A DNA stretch of 64,000 nucleotides from Symbiodinium sp. CCMP2592 (GCA_905221615.1 CAJNDT010006135.1:1516934-1580933); one strand, 5' to 3'; shown: positions 52,101 to 60,051, counted from the stretch's first letter. Notes: generated by a model from the sequence alone, not told the origin. Program-made: numbers and translations.

Positions 52101-54000
52101 CTGCGAAAGAGAACTTCGTGTTCGAAGGTGAGAAAGTGAAATCAATCATGCCTGGGGCACGTTGCTTCACGGCCTTGATAAGCCTGTTCACCGCATAGCG
52201 GGAACCCATAGCCCTAGTACAACCTGAGTCAAGTATGACAAAGGTAGGGTTCTTATCAAGATTGATCCGCTCTGTGAGAGCAGATAGGACGGTGTGCTGC
52301 AACGGAAACACCGCTGTTGCAGTTTCAACACCTTGCCCCTCGGATGGTTCAAAGACCTGGGGCACGTAACTCACTGATGAGTTGAACACGGGTTCTTGGT
52401 GCGCGCTCGGATCTGTGCCTCTACCTGATGATCCTGCTTGATTTCTTCTCTTCTTTCTCCGTGTTTTTCTTCGTGAGGCTTGTGATGCATAGTATGTATA
52501 AGACGTTTGATCGTCATAAGCGGCATAATTCCAACTGGAGTCAGTATAATAACTGTCCTCATACCATGAATCCCAGCTCGGTGCGGTGGAACTTTCATAG
52601 GCCTGTGGAGATCCAGTTTGGTCTCCTTGTAAGGAGGCAGACTTAGCTGTATCCTTACCTTTGCCTTTTGCCTTTGCACCTTTGAAGGAGCTTCCTTTAT
52701 CTCCTTTGTCCTTTCCTTTTCCTTTGCCTTTTCCACCTTTTCCTTTTTCCTTTCCTTTACCTTTACCGAAATAGCTGGAATCAGTTGGATCATGTTCTGC
52801 CTGGTTGGCTCTCCCTTTTCCGCGGTATGACCTAAAACGGCCACGTCCTTTTCGCTTGCCACCCTTTGCTCTTCCCGGTGATCCGGGACGCATTCTTGGT
52901 CTTCTTCCCTTTTTGAATCTCCTTGCAACGAAGGCCTCATGGTCATCAACTGTCCAGAAGACAGCTTCTTCATCCTCGGCGGCAAGAAAGCCTTCCTCAA
53001 GGGTGTCTTCGTCTTGGAGCCAGAATCCATCGACTCCATCGTATTCACCCTGATCGAGGATGAGGAAGTTTCGACCTCCGCGTTTGCGGCGTTGGTCTCT
53101 CCTTCCATGGCGGTCCTTCTTGTGAGAAGAGTGCCGAATGTTGGGATCCTGCAGACCAGTTCTGGTCGTTGAGAACTGATCGAACATGGTCTGCCGTACC
53201 ACAGGGTACGTGTAGGTCTCAATTCGGTGACCTTGGTTGGTCAATGCTGTTACCAACCTCTCACGTTGCATCTCATTTAGGTCGGACTGCACTAGGAAGA
53301 GGAGAGCTAGGAGATTATCATTTAGAGGAAACGCTCTTCGATGATTATCAAGGCGTTCCTTGTTCCATGTTTCGAAGAAACGTGCGGCGTATGTGTCTCT
53401 CTCGGTTGCATCCTGTAGGCGCAAGAAGGTTTGATCTGCCTGCACAGCCTGCATGAAATCTGGATGGGCATCCTCCAGAGCTATCTCTGGTAAGAGATCC
53501 ATCCATGAGTTTTTCACGCGCTGTAGCACGATCTCAAACTTGGCAATCCAAGTCACAAAGTCTTGGTTGCCCTTCCATGCCTTGAATAGGCCGAGGAAAC
53601 GCCACAGGAAAACGTACTGTTCTCCTTTCACGAAAAATGGACGCATCTTCTTCTTGAAGTAATCTACTCCATCTGGGGCTGCAAGCCTTTCTCGGTTCAG
53701 TGATTCCTTTTGTACTGCGGCCAATCCGGAGAGCCTCGTCTTGAGAGACGGACCTCTTTTGGTGTCATCCAGCGTTGTTATGTCGCACCAGTCGTCAATC
53801 AACTGTTCATACTCAAACCACGAGGTGGTGCCATCATAGGCAGGCGCGATCTTGGGCGTTATGCCTAATGATGCAAGCATGCGGTCAGATGTTGCATATG
53901 ACTGTGCGACATAAGTGGCTGGACCTTGGGAGGTCTCTTCGTTCTCATATCCCCCGGAGGATTGGGAACTGCCGTCGGCTTCGCTATGCGAGCTCGACAT
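46114..54000 (-). CDS. copia Gag-Pol polyprotein, 2,628 aa
   Basis: Starts MSSSHSEADGSSQSSGG at an ATG and runs unbroken to TAG. Order: Gag (about 1-330, PAYDGTTSWFEYEQLIDDWC, LFKAWKGNQDFVTWIAKFE); a Gly/Lys/Arg-rich basic region (about 370-450) in place of a CCHC knuckle; aspartic protease with FVILDSGCTRAMGSR (Asp about 591); a CPACAGQKRAHTYLKGC motif (about 757); Ser/Pro/Glu linker; integrase with H..H..CSAC (about 940-985) and the Asp, Asp, Glu triad at FVDHGE, VVGDQAF and WPNRAEAAVR; a methyltransferase-like segment (about 1,335-1,510); a second Pro/Ser-rich linker; reverse transcriptase (about 2,010-2,290; THIDLKTAFLQG, CLHVDDLCMAGD); RNase H (about 2,385-2,560; LGYPDASY, VAELNALM, IRTDANNL, HVSSKYCLADALTKH). 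Single-frame Gag-Pol is normal for copia; its length is about twice the usual. Confidence 0.95.
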   Translation of the reverse strand: MSSSHSEADGSSQSSGGYENEETSQGPATYVAQSYATSDRMLASLGITPKIAPAYDGTTSWFEYEQLIDDWCDITTLDDTKRGPSLKTRLSGLAAVQKESLNRERLAAPDGVDYFKKKMRPFFVKGEQYVFLWRFLGLFKAWKGNQDFVTWIAKFEIVLQRVKNSWMDLLPEIALEDAHPDFMQAVQADQTFLRLQDATERDTYAARFFETWNKERLDNHRRAFPLNDNLLALLFLVQSDLNEMQRERLVTALTNQGHRIETYTYPVVRQTMFDQFSTTRTGLQDPNIRHSSHKKDRHGRRDQRRKRGGRNFLILDQGEYDGVDGFWLQDEDTLEEGFLAAEDEEAVFWTVDDHEAFVARRFKKGRRPRMRPGSPGRAKGGKRKGRGRFRSYRGKGRANQAEHDPTDSSYFGKGKGKEKGKGGKGKGKGKDKGDKGSSFKGAKAKGKGKDTAKSASLQGDQTGSPQAYESSTAPSWDSWYEDSYYTDSSWNYAAYDDQTSYTYYASQASRRKTRRKKRRNQAGSSGRGTDPSAHQEPVFNSSVSYVPQVFEPSEGQGVETATAVFPLQHTVLSALTERINLDKNPTFVILDSGCTRAMGSRYAVNRLIKAVKQRAPGMIDFTFSPSNTKFSFADSETALIKERVTLWFNTTPRRDTTIEVLDQGRVPILFSIEQMRNLRMTLECSPTADLATCEAFGLYKTPLPISTNNHLVLDLLGFTSTRKYLPKSGTSFNATETALGARKPKEEGRPYTRIPEGRCPACAGQKRAHTYLKGCDKAPEGAADPPPKGITGKKKPLPSDPAESSAKKPDPPEPSGDAPEPSEPSEPSSGSRDKPAESSAPHEPPEEERLEVPPAKTKTPKGLKNLLKKTRKYAVKPPVEEKSMVPGADDGTEVRPLESREYPAPGTDSPTGEEIVAEPSPSLPIALRRIHEKLKDPVELYKLHLKHRHMSTDQFKRRTKALQIPKEIYELYDQLVKKCSACQEHVRAPSRAKISGLRSETFGDLTFVDHGELPIPGKDSRLIFLILYDGATNLLTSEVVQDKEEHTTMSIMNDYFEKFQINPKVVVGDQAFMTPKMEAYYNRQNIKPVATGPGTPWPNRAEAAVRLLKHQIKIILQILKDGDPQYNGITMKYGNLVRQACLARNSSITYGGVTPLEMAFGRRPRDVITPENADPNQLTGNPTDTEVTARAIKELANRAYQEARQSDDLRRDLAARLSMTEGPFSLGDKVFYWSEDKSKIGSTGSKHGSWLKGKVISELGGSMVGVDLGTRIVRVNISKLRKNYDITSDVEIPLAPDEETLTSEGSDHASCMVTFDASLQSTDLTVPHQECHWQVTSTGKIDFLELYGGSPRMSHKAALSGLRVGQPVDLRSGLDLEQPQGRSNLLRIIKEQEPTIIVMSPDHSQWSSWYSQWKKGSAKRLSVLKFCESVADHQMKLGRYFVLENPYYSRLWSSPEAKRLFSNRKISYEVCNLQAYGMKDPKGYYESKSSIFMHNLPPQVLTPLQRHSAKTKSPTSPPGDEKGIQGYGLKTKLAQVYPYEFCETFASCLARFLKRDAYASHLSLVTDMLEYSGDECLQGLSELLDQEYSLLTANPLKDSKLLQDPKIRSLVARVNSLSSKTELPLHHSKPSPSLDALVSDITRLRSRLLPGSGFEQCTLYRGTFGTVKALTSVTDGVLVFWNKKKPNSTMTCCLPHQVSWNKVHPSTFSGVLFQMTGGKTSPSVRTPPDVIMSDEEVSPSDPSEPMSTNRSRITSDDVSMPEPDQPMPPGTPPSRPPPPIPPPRLPAVSSDEPVAPARAKPRVHPPPRVPSPRRLGGDVSPRSSSERKVSPHKQKSPSQVPTPKPKPKAHPQGPILPLQQDEEDSEEELVPDDPGQPSAPPHTSGSPEPESDAESEDTRYYSDEEGDLVVDEKDWILLTEEQKLCSNTGSFSMPRYMHGGPVDIREVTSRVRSDRTRYKPTKRFRSDIREEYDLLTEEDKALSLSSPRNSANLTQKAQRKEATAKEKREMKKQFDEAKAAEYQSWLDNDVFELVDTRKLGNIRNYVTGRWVLTLKRDKDGNFLKCKARWVLRGFQDRQKDIQQTDSPAASRPGFRLAIQLAANKLWRLTHIDLKTAFLQGEAYDESRDIICQIPPEAGYPPYIAARMKKPAYGLNDAPRRWWNIVDKALLSYGLVPTRADRCTYVLYGKKSATADAELKKSQPKTMESAIDYLLDPIAGNNAKGRQVHGVVCLHVDDLCMAGDDTFRKAVIESIKKEFAVGSEDTNDIMFVGQRLVWKDATASVPAHISVNQNLAVEALEEIVFDKKLNNEQQCTPQQHTAYRSVLGQINWLQSRTQAHICYRFSRCASKAAKPTIGDIRELNKLVRILKSTEVELRFWPLKGNLRILGYPDASYRNNDDKSSQRAHVIFLAEDRNPKLKGMKQSAAAASSKKNDFSESSIKETSSRGSLVDYESHKITTTTMSTTVAELNALMRCFGTCLFLKGLWADLSSETVPIHIRTDANNLVTTAGTTHLPEQKETHHLIQMLRKESNSGSLDDLAHVSSKYCLADALTKHSAQPDELIKALETGNLPETDIHPPFRELLQHKAFTVRWIIDNLKNAATAVAFLGIDVSTEIYRLFYCQGIWW

Positions 54001-54102
54001 TGTGCTGCCTCTTATCCGCTTGGTTAAGCGTTCGGCGAGGCCGACCGCTGTAGCGGACTTTAGGAGGCGGGCGGCCCTTTCCGGGCTCCGCTACCAGAAA
54101 AC
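54001..54102 (-). other. copia leader between 5' LTR and Gag-Pol ATG
   Basis: 102 bases containing the primer-binding site and a GC-rich inverted stretch (GGCGGGCGGCCC / GGGCTCCG). No ORF. Confidence 0.7.
54083..54096 (-). promoter_or_regulatory. primer-binding site, initiator Met tRNA type
   Basis: Minus-strand TGGTAGCGGAGCCC begins 6 bases inside the 5' LTR. It complements a tRNA 3' end reading ...GGCTCCGCTACCA, close to eukaryotic initiator-Met tRNA (CTCTGCTACCA in animals). Copia elements commonly prime from initiator Met tRNA. Confidence 0.7.
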
Positions 54103-54344
54103 TGTGCCGATACACCCACAAGGAAATGCTCCTTGTTAGGAGGTGTATGACCAGTTTATTCCCTAAGGATCAAAGGGCAGCGCCCTGCACACGGACAGTA
54201 GTTGTTTTGTCTTGCTACGCAAGGAGAGCTTGTCTTGTCTCAATATGGTAAAACCACTGTGAGCCAATGGGCAGCGGAATGTATATGTATGAGCATGCAG
54301 CCATTGCTGTAGGTACCTGTTAGAGCTACCCCTTTAGAGGTTTA
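54103..54344 (-). repeat. 5' LTR (right copy)
   Basis: Identical to 38,442-38,683 over all 242 bases. It is followed by TGGTTTCA and then a C-rich tract. If the outer end were placed at the CA of that octamer (54,352), the LTR would have TG...CA ends and C-rich flanks on both sides; the left LTR differs there, so the exact boundary is unresolved. Confidence 0.95.
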
Positions 54345-54352
54345 TGGTTTCA

Positions 54353-54415
54353 CCCCCCCCCCCCCTCCCCCCCCCCCCCTCCCCCCCCCGTCCCCCTTCC
54401 CTCCCGCCCCTCCTC
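54353..54415. repeat. C-rich tract next to the right LTR
   Basis: Runs of C broken by T and G, mirroring the poly-C tract on the other side of the element. Confidence 0.9.
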
Positions 54416-54626
54416 CGCTCGCTGACAGGTGCGAGTTTTGTGGAGTTTTCGGCGACACAGGACTGCAATGTAGGGGCTCGCCTTTAAGGCTGCAGTACCA
54501 AGCGAGTTTCAAACCTGAAATTCTCACCCTACTGCAGATAGTAGCCACTCGCCGCATGCGCGTACAGCCGGGCCGAGGCGGACGACGCGCAGCGTTTCAA
54601 ATTAAAGACGACAGGCTCTTTCGGAA
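54416..54626. other. GC-rich spacer
   Basis: Contains an inverted-looking pair around GCAGTACCAAGCGAG and no supported ORF. Confidence 0.4.
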
Positions 54627-54732
54627 AGGGTCCAAGTCCAAGTACTTCATAATCATATACTCTCCCAAAACCTACACCACTACTATCCGAAACCTAAGTA
54701 CCTAACTATTGGGTCCTTTGGACCTTTGGGGT
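54627..54732. repeat. family D hairpin, copy 4
   Basis: AAAGGGTCCAAGTCCAAGTAC at the left and GGGTCCTTTGGACCTTTGGGG at the right; core ATCATATACTCTCCCAAAAC. Confidence 0.7.
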
Positions 54733-54905
54733 TTAGTAGAGCTTTAGTATTCAAGGGCAGTTGGTGGGTCCTTGCCTGGTTCTGCCCCCAACTGCCCTAT
54801 TTGCGCGTAAGTACCCACCACAGTTGAAAATCCTAGGGATCCTTTGAAGGGATCTATAAGGGTACCTTTAAGGGCTTCCTATTAAGGGATCTATAGGGTT
54901 TTAAG
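54733..54905. other. spacer with AGGGTCC-type inverted words
   Basis: GGGCAGTTGGTGGGTCC and CCCCCAACTGCCC flank a short centre (about 54,755-54,800), a further small hairpin. No gene. Confidence 0.5.
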
Positions 54906-55009
54906 GAGTTGATGATATAAATCCTGCATTACCTTGAGGACCCTAGACTGTGGGAAATAGGGTATATGTTTGATTATTGGGTAATGCAGGATTTATATCA
55001 TCAGCCGTA
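54906..55009. repeat. MITE-like hairpin, family B copy 5
   Basis: Ends GTTGATGATATAAATCCTGC and GCAGGATTTATATCATCAGC; full-length and well matched. Confidence 0.85.
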
Positions 55010-55418
55010 TTTTCGACCACAAGGTCTGAAAACAGGGTACTGGGGACTTGAAGGCCGGGCTTTTGGATGTAGGACGTTGGGCTTGGGGCTGGGCTTTTGA
55101 AGAGGGCTTGAAGCTTTTGGGACTTCGGAGTCGCATCTTGGGGTTTCAAGCGGTTGAGGGATTGATTTAAGGATAGGGGAATACGACTTTTGGGGTAGGA
55201 GTTGGAAGTTTTAGAACTCAGGGGTTTAGTTGCATGGGCACTCCGTTAGCTCGGCACGCAGGATTGGCGAGATGGATCTCTGCAACCTTTGGAGGCGCCA
55301 TGCGGGATACTTAGTCTAAGCAGACTTGAAGTGCTGAGGCTGCTAGTAGTGCTCTGGGGCTCTTTGAAGATGCGAAGACGCAGTAGATGCGACCTCTCAG
55401 TCTGCTGAGCGTTTATTA
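55010..55418. other. intergenic, no supported gene
   Basis: No recognised repeat or gene; moderately GC-rich. Confidence 0.4.
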
Positions 55419-55453
55419 TAGGGTTTAGGGTTAGGGTTTAGGGTTTAGGGTTC
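55419..55453. repeat. short TTTAGGG array
   Basis: Four to five near-perfect TTTAGGG/GGTTAGGG units beside the ankyrin-like relic. Confidence 0.85.
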
Positions 55454-55454
55454 A

Positions 55455-55795
55455 GAACCGAAACGAGTAGCTTTGCCGTTTCCACGGCGTAGCGATTGCT
55501 GCGGGAGTACAAGGCCAGTGCGTGCAATGGTCCATATTTCGCCTCAGCTGCAGGTGTGAAAGGAATGTCAACATCGGTTAAATCAAAACTACCGACGTCG
55601 TGCAATCAGACAGGCTGGCATACAACAACCCATCAAAGCATGTCGACAGGCATGGCTCATGCTTGCCACTATAGTCCTCATACCCCATTGCCATCATCAT
55701 CGTCGTGAGTAAGTCATACGCACGGCCACAACCCTCATCGACAGGAGTAGAACCACCATTCAGGCAATCCAAAACAACTGTGTGATTCTTAGTAA
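55455..55795 (-). pseudogene. ankyrin-like gene relic with frameshift
   Basis: On the minus strand one frame (55,772-55,578) reads MDCLNGGSTPVDEGCGRAYD and ends at a stop. The adjoining frame continues with DVDIPFTPAAEAKYGPLHAL and SNRYAVETAKLL, which fits the ankyrin pattern (G.TPLH.A, then V..a.LL). The break lies at GATTTAACC (about 55,586). It resembles the ankyrin relic at 8.7-9.3 kb in kind, not closely in sequence. Partial and not functional as it stands. Confidence 0.45.
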
Positions 55796-55889
55796 GGAAT
55801 GGGGGAATGGATCCCTATGATACTAACTTAAGGTCCCTTATAGTAGTCCCAAACACCAACCCGAAAACCCATTCCCCCATTCCCTGATA
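55796..55889. repeat. hairpin with GAATGGGGGAATGG ends
   Basis: AGGAATGGGGGAATGG (left) and CCCATTCCCCCATTCC (right) are inverted around a 55-base centre; it adjoins the family G element. Confidence 0.7.
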
Positions 55890-56013
55890 CCCTAAGGGTC
55901 CAGATATCTCCCTAGGCGTGTCCGGAATCTCCTAAAAAGAGTCGTTGGGTCTCTTTGGGGTCTCCAAAACCCCCCAAACTTGAGGTTCCCCAATTTGTTA
56001 GGACCCTTAGGGT
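55890..56013. repeat. MITE-like element, family G copy 2
   Basis: Homologous along its length to 11,528-11,648 (ATCTCCCTAGG, GTCCGGAATCTCCTA, CAATTTGTTAGGACCC). Ends CCCTAAGGGTCC and GGACCCTTAGGG are inverted. Confidence 0.8.
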
Positions 56014-56072
56014 AAGAACCAGGCAGACAACAGGCTGAGCAAGACATATTGGAGGTCCCTACAACCGAAACC

Positions 56073-56182
56073 CTTGGGGTCCAAAGGACCCAATAAATAG
56101 GCTAGGTACTCGGTTTTAGGATATTAGTTATGTAGGTTACTATTTTGGGAAGTATGTGACGGATAATTTGGACCAATGGGGA
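56073..56182. repeat. family D hairpin, copy 5
   Basis: CCTTGGGGTCCAAAGGACCC start, TAGGTACTCGGTTTTAGGAT core, TTTGGACCAATGGGG end. Confidence 0.7.
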
Positions 56183-56922
56183 GACCATTAACCAAACAAG
56201 CTAGTGCAAAACACAAAATTACAGAAAAGACGTAATCACATGGAGCCATTACAGCAACCTGAAAGAAACAATGAAGGGAACCGCCGTCGAGCCATCGTCA
56301 TCCTTTCGCCTTGAGAGTTTCACGGGTATTGTTAAGAATTAGTGTAGACTGCTGTAGGATTTCGGGCAGTTCCCATACGCCTCCCCTAAAGGGGTCTACA
56401 GGGGCTCCCTTAAAGGAGGGGCTGTCAAGAGTTATTCTGAAGTGCTTAGGGCTCATATATGTATTTAGGATACCATACTGCGGTAGGGTACCCGAATCCC
56501 TCCCCCGTCGCTGTCAACACTTTACAAAATCCCTATGAGCTTAATCTCGGCGACCGTTTGAGGATTCCTTGCTATGCTCTGTTTGGGTTATGGCCCACCC
56601 TAACCTAAGGCTCCTGGACCCTCGTAGTGAGATCCCAAACCTTAGCCCCCAAAGCCCAAACCCTCCCCCAGAGATCCCATGACCCTCTTAGGAGCCTTAG
56701 GGTTTTCCCTAAGCCCCTGAACCCTCATATATATATATATATATATATTTATTTATTTATATTTATATTTATACATATATACATATACCCCAAACCCTAT
56801 TTAAACCCTAAATTACACCCTAAGCCCTTACAGATATTGGGTTATGGTCCACCCTAAGCTCTAATACCCTACATCCCTAAAATTCCTGTCCTAAACCTGA
56901 AGCCTCAAACCCCAAGGGTCCA
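56183..56922. other. intergenic with AT microsatellite, no gene
   Basis: An (AT)n-type tract with ATTTATATTT variants spans about 56,729-56,790. Small hairpins with CTCCCTTAAAGG words are near 56,385-56,430. No gene supported. Confidence 0.5.
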
Positions 56923-57128
56923 ACGGTTGATGATAAGGGAGTTTCCGAAAACTGGGGGTACCTTATTTTGGGGTCCTGAAAATAAGGATCCTACTATTTA
57001 GGGTACTATTTTGGGGTCCCCATTTTCGGAAACTCCCATATAATCCTGCATTACTTTATGGACCCTAAACCAAAGGAATTATGGTATATTCCTTATGATG
57101 GATATCGCAGGATTTGTATCATCAACCG
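56923..57128. repeat. family B hairpin, copy 6, interrupted by family C
   Basis: The left end ACGGTTGATGATA (56,923-56,935) and the remainder ATATAATCCTGCATTAC...TTTGTATCATCAACCG (57,037-57,128) form one family B element split by the family C hairpin at 56,937-57,037. The short AT-rich ATA on both sides looks like a target duplication. Confidence 0.8.
56937..57037. repeat. MITE-like hairpin, family C copy 2 (nested)
   Basis: Ends GGGAGTTTCCGAAAACTGGG and CCCATTTTCGGAAACTCCC. It interrupts a family B element, so it inserted later than that element. Confidence 0.9.
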
Positions 57129-57225
57129 AAGTACCTAATAATCATGTGCTCTCCAAAATCCTAACCTACATAACTACTATCCTACAACCGAGTACTTAAT
57201 GATTGGGTCCTTTGAACCCTTTATA
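57129..57225. repeat. family D hairpin, copy 6
   Basis: Directly follows the family B element; reads GTACCTAATAATCATGTGCT, CCTACATAACTACTATCC and TGGGTCCTTTGAACCC. Confidence 0.7.
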
Positions 57226-58217
57226 GAACCCTAGAGTACCCTTTAAGGGGGACCCTATTATAGCCCTATAGTACCCTTTTTTAAGAAACTGCTCTATACA
57301 CATCGGGGCGCTTCGCCGATGTCGGTGGGGTCGCAGCGACTCTCCAACAAAGCCAACGCCGTTTCTGTGCTCGCAAGAGAAGCGATGCCGTTCCTCGGCT
57401 AAGCCCTAAACCCAGAGAGCCAAATACCCCTTGAATAAGGAATATGGCTTAAACCATATAGAGCTTTATATGATGGCCACTGCTGTCGATTGTACGGGCT
57501 GAAGTTATACCTTACGTACATATGGCTTATAGGGCCGCTTTGGGATTACCTCAACACTCATGTGTATGTGTGTGTGTGTGTATGCGAATATTATCATGTA
57601 CCTTAACATGGGGGTCTTCGAAACTAGTGGCGAGAGGGGACTCAGAAATCACAATGCCAAAACGCAGGGTTTCTCTGGGAGGAGCATCAGAGTTTATATG
57701 TGTTTGTGGTGTTGCATCGTGACTCTACCATAAGGGCTTGCGATTTGGGGCTGAAGGGTTCAAGGCTTCGGGCTTTTAGGGCGTTTAGGCATTCAGGGTT
57801 TAGGGCTTTGAGTTTAGGGTTCAGGGATTGGGGCTAAGGGATTCGGGGTTTAGGGCTGTGAGTTCTGCGATCTTGGGGGCCTTACGACTTTAGAGTCCAC
57901 CGGATTTAAGCAATACGGGGCTTGATCAGTGGACTGGGCGAATATCCTGATTCCATTCAAATCAAGCTTCCAGGTGTGCTGCATATAACTATAGAGTTAT
58001 AGATACTATACTCTAAACCCTAAATCCTAAACCCAAAACCCACCTAGCCCGCCTTACTTCCCCAATAAGCCAGGGAAATGAAAGGTTAAACTTTCAGATT
58101 ACTACTAAAATATGTAAACCCAAGAAGTTTAAAAGGTCGGGTATTGGAGAGCTAAGTTGCAGAATTTGCCTGAAACCCTCAACCCCAAGCTACCACTGCA
58201 AAACTACTACTATGAAT
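57226..58217. other. intergenic, no supported gene
   Basis: A GC-rich patch at 57,298-57,410 with inverted CGGGGCGCTTCGCCG-type words; a (TG)n tract near 57,560-57,580; scattered TTTAGGG words 57,775-57,850. No gene supported. Confidence 0.5.
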
Positions 58218-58320
58218 GTCGGAACCTGATTAAGAAACCCTGGGTCCTCATTAGGGCTCCTTATATGAATCCTACTTAGCTGGGGGTTATAGGCCAAGGG
58301 TTTCTTAATCAGGTTCCGAC
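58218..58320. repeat. hairpin with perfect 23-bp TIRs
   Basis: 58,218-58,240 and 58,298-58,320 are exact reverse complements (GTCGGAACCTGATTAAGAAA plus CCC). It abuts the family A hairpin that begins at 58,319. Confidence 0.9.
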
Positions 58321-58441
58321 TTGGAGGGGCAGGGGACTTCGTAAGTAGGTTATAAGCAGAGTTATAGGTACCCTAAATGGAGCTACCTGAATTATAGCCC
58401 TATTTATAACCTACTTACCAAGTCCCGTGCACCTCCAAGTA
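58319..58441. repeat. MITE-like hairpin, family A copy 10
   Basis: Ends ACTTGGAGGGGCAGGGGAC and CCCGTGCACCTCCAAGTA; same subfamily as 11,213 and 38,128. Confidence 0.85.
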
Positions 58442-58516
58442 CATTAAACTGTGAAGCGCCGGGCTTGTCGGGCTCGTTAAGGATCTACGTGGAGCTGGAT
58501 AAATCTAGTGTCATAC

Positions 58517-58628
58517 CCCCCAAGGGTCCAAAGGACCCACTAATTGGGTACTCGGTTCTAGGATAGTAGTTATGTAGGTTAGGAGTTTGGAGAGTGTATG
58601 ATTATTAGGTAATTTGGATTCTTGGGGA
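58517..58628. repeat. family D hairpin, copy 7
   Basis: CCCCCAAGGGTCCAAAGGACCC start, TGGGTACTCGGTTCTAGGAT core, GGAGAGTGTATGATTATTAG, end TTTGGATTCTTGGGG. Confidence 0.75.
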
Positions 58629-59412
58629 TACCTTGATCTTGAAATGCAGTGCCTTTGATTGGATGCCTGATTTTACAGTTAGGATCCAATATTAAACTAA
58701 GGGTAACCAACAAGGTACTACGATATAGGGTCTAGGACTAGGTAGTCGTATGAAGGACGTCTAGAGGTCTGGCTTGTGAGGGATAGCGGGACCGTGCGTA
58801 GAAGGTCAGACTTCAGGCGTGTTGGGGCTCGGCCTGATCTTGGCTTTAATTGTTGTGTTGCTTTGAGATTTATCTAGGATGGCCAGTAACCTAGGAATCA
58901 AAAGGGTTCCCTTTTTGGTTTGGTGTTGGGTAACTTTAAACGGAACCTAGGACAACAAAAATGGAATAAGGGTACTACTGGGCATCCTAGATATTGTTAA
59001 ACAAGACTTCGTACACTCAGCGGATCACGAGAAGAGCGCTCTTTCAATCGGGCTTCATGACCTATAAACTCCGAACCATTGACCTCAACCATAAATCTAT
59101 GCCCCGCAATGCCCTAAACCCCAAAATCGTTGACCCTACCTGAACCCTAAAGAACCTACCTTTTCAGGGATCCGAAAAATATGACTTCCTTATATAATTC
59201 CATAACAGGGTAGGGTCTTCAAAGTCCAGGAAATCCCGACCCTAAACTCAAGATTCTTGACCCTAAACCCTAAACTAAACCCTAGAATCCAAATTCCTTG
59301 ACCCTAAACCATAAAAGGAATAGCAAGACTACTTGGCGAGCTGATGAGCTCCGACTTTCCCAGCCCTGGCGACTGTAAACATTTCAGCACCCGAACAGGG
59401 CATCCTACCACC
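58629..59412. other. intergenic, no supported gene
   Basis: 58,880-58,985 includes inverted TCTAGGAT...ATCCTAGA words around GGTTCCCTTTTTGGTTTGG. The rest is unpatterned with a few CCCTAAA words. Confidence 0.45.
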
Positions 59413-59508
59413 ACAAGGGTCCAAAGCACCCACTCGGGTTTGGGATAATAGTTATGTAGGTTACTGTTGTGTAGAGTATATGATAAGTAGGTACTTGGAC
59501 CCTTGCGG
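59413..59508. repeat. family D hairpin, copy 8
   Basis: CACAAGGGTCCAAAGCACCC start and ACTTGGACCCTTGCGG end; core TATGTAGGTTACTGTTG. Confidence 0.7.
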
Positions 59509-60051
59509 CCATGATATGATGTGGCTTAGGAACTTAGGAGGGTTCATCCTGTTGTTTTAACCCTTTACATGGGACTAGGCTTAGGCCTTGCGCACGAGTC
59601 GGGAATTTCGGACAAAGGGTAGTTGGGACATACGGGTAGAAATCTTGCGCACAGAACCCTAAACCCCTGACCGCAAACAGCTAAAGCTAAACCCTAACCG
59701 CCGTAACCATGAAGACCCAAAATCGGAAAACACCCTTAAACCCTAAACCGAGCCAGCGCCCCCCGACTAGTCCTTATTGGAGACTATTATGGACCAGACG
59801 GCCTCCATTGAAGGGCACTTCCGGCATGCCACAAAACCCCTAAACCCCTAAACCCACCTCAAAGGGGCTTCCTTTGCCTTAAGGGTCCAACCCACATAGT
59901 AATAGTATATGCCTTTGCCCAAGGTAGCTATTCAGGAACCCTCAACCCATAGGCTTGCACCAGGCATCAATGCAAAATGTCTTTGCATGTCGGCCTTCTT
60001 CTCCAGCAAGACTTTGACCTGACCTGGAGACCTGGGTCAATCTCAACGGCT
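59509..60051. other. intergenic, no supported gene
   Basis: Scattered CCCTAAA words (59,650-59,760; 59,835-59,855). No gene seen. Confidence 0.45.

Larger units (their letters stand above)
38442..54344 (-). mobile_element. Ty1/copia LTR retrotransposon, 15.9 kb, with accessory ORFs
   Basis: Two identical 242-bp direct repeats bound an internal region read on the minus strand. Order from the 5' LTR (right side): primer-binding site, Gag-Pol, KptA-like ORF, mini-ORF, EEP-like ORF, membrane/zinc ORF, polypurine tract, 3' LTR (left side). Integrase ahead of reverse transcriptase defines the copia type. Usual copia elements are 5-6 kb, so this one has about 7 kb of extra coding DNA downstream of Pol. 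Identical LTRs and intact frames point to a recent insertion. Confidence 0.95.

Noticed and set aside
40731..54000. Numerous plus-strand and out-of-frame ORFs across the copia element
   Set aside because: They are antisense or shifted shadows of the long, domain-bearing minus-strand frames.
57295..57410. GC-rich patch as gene fragment
   Set aside because: No frame shows a protein pattern and the patch is only about 115 bp.
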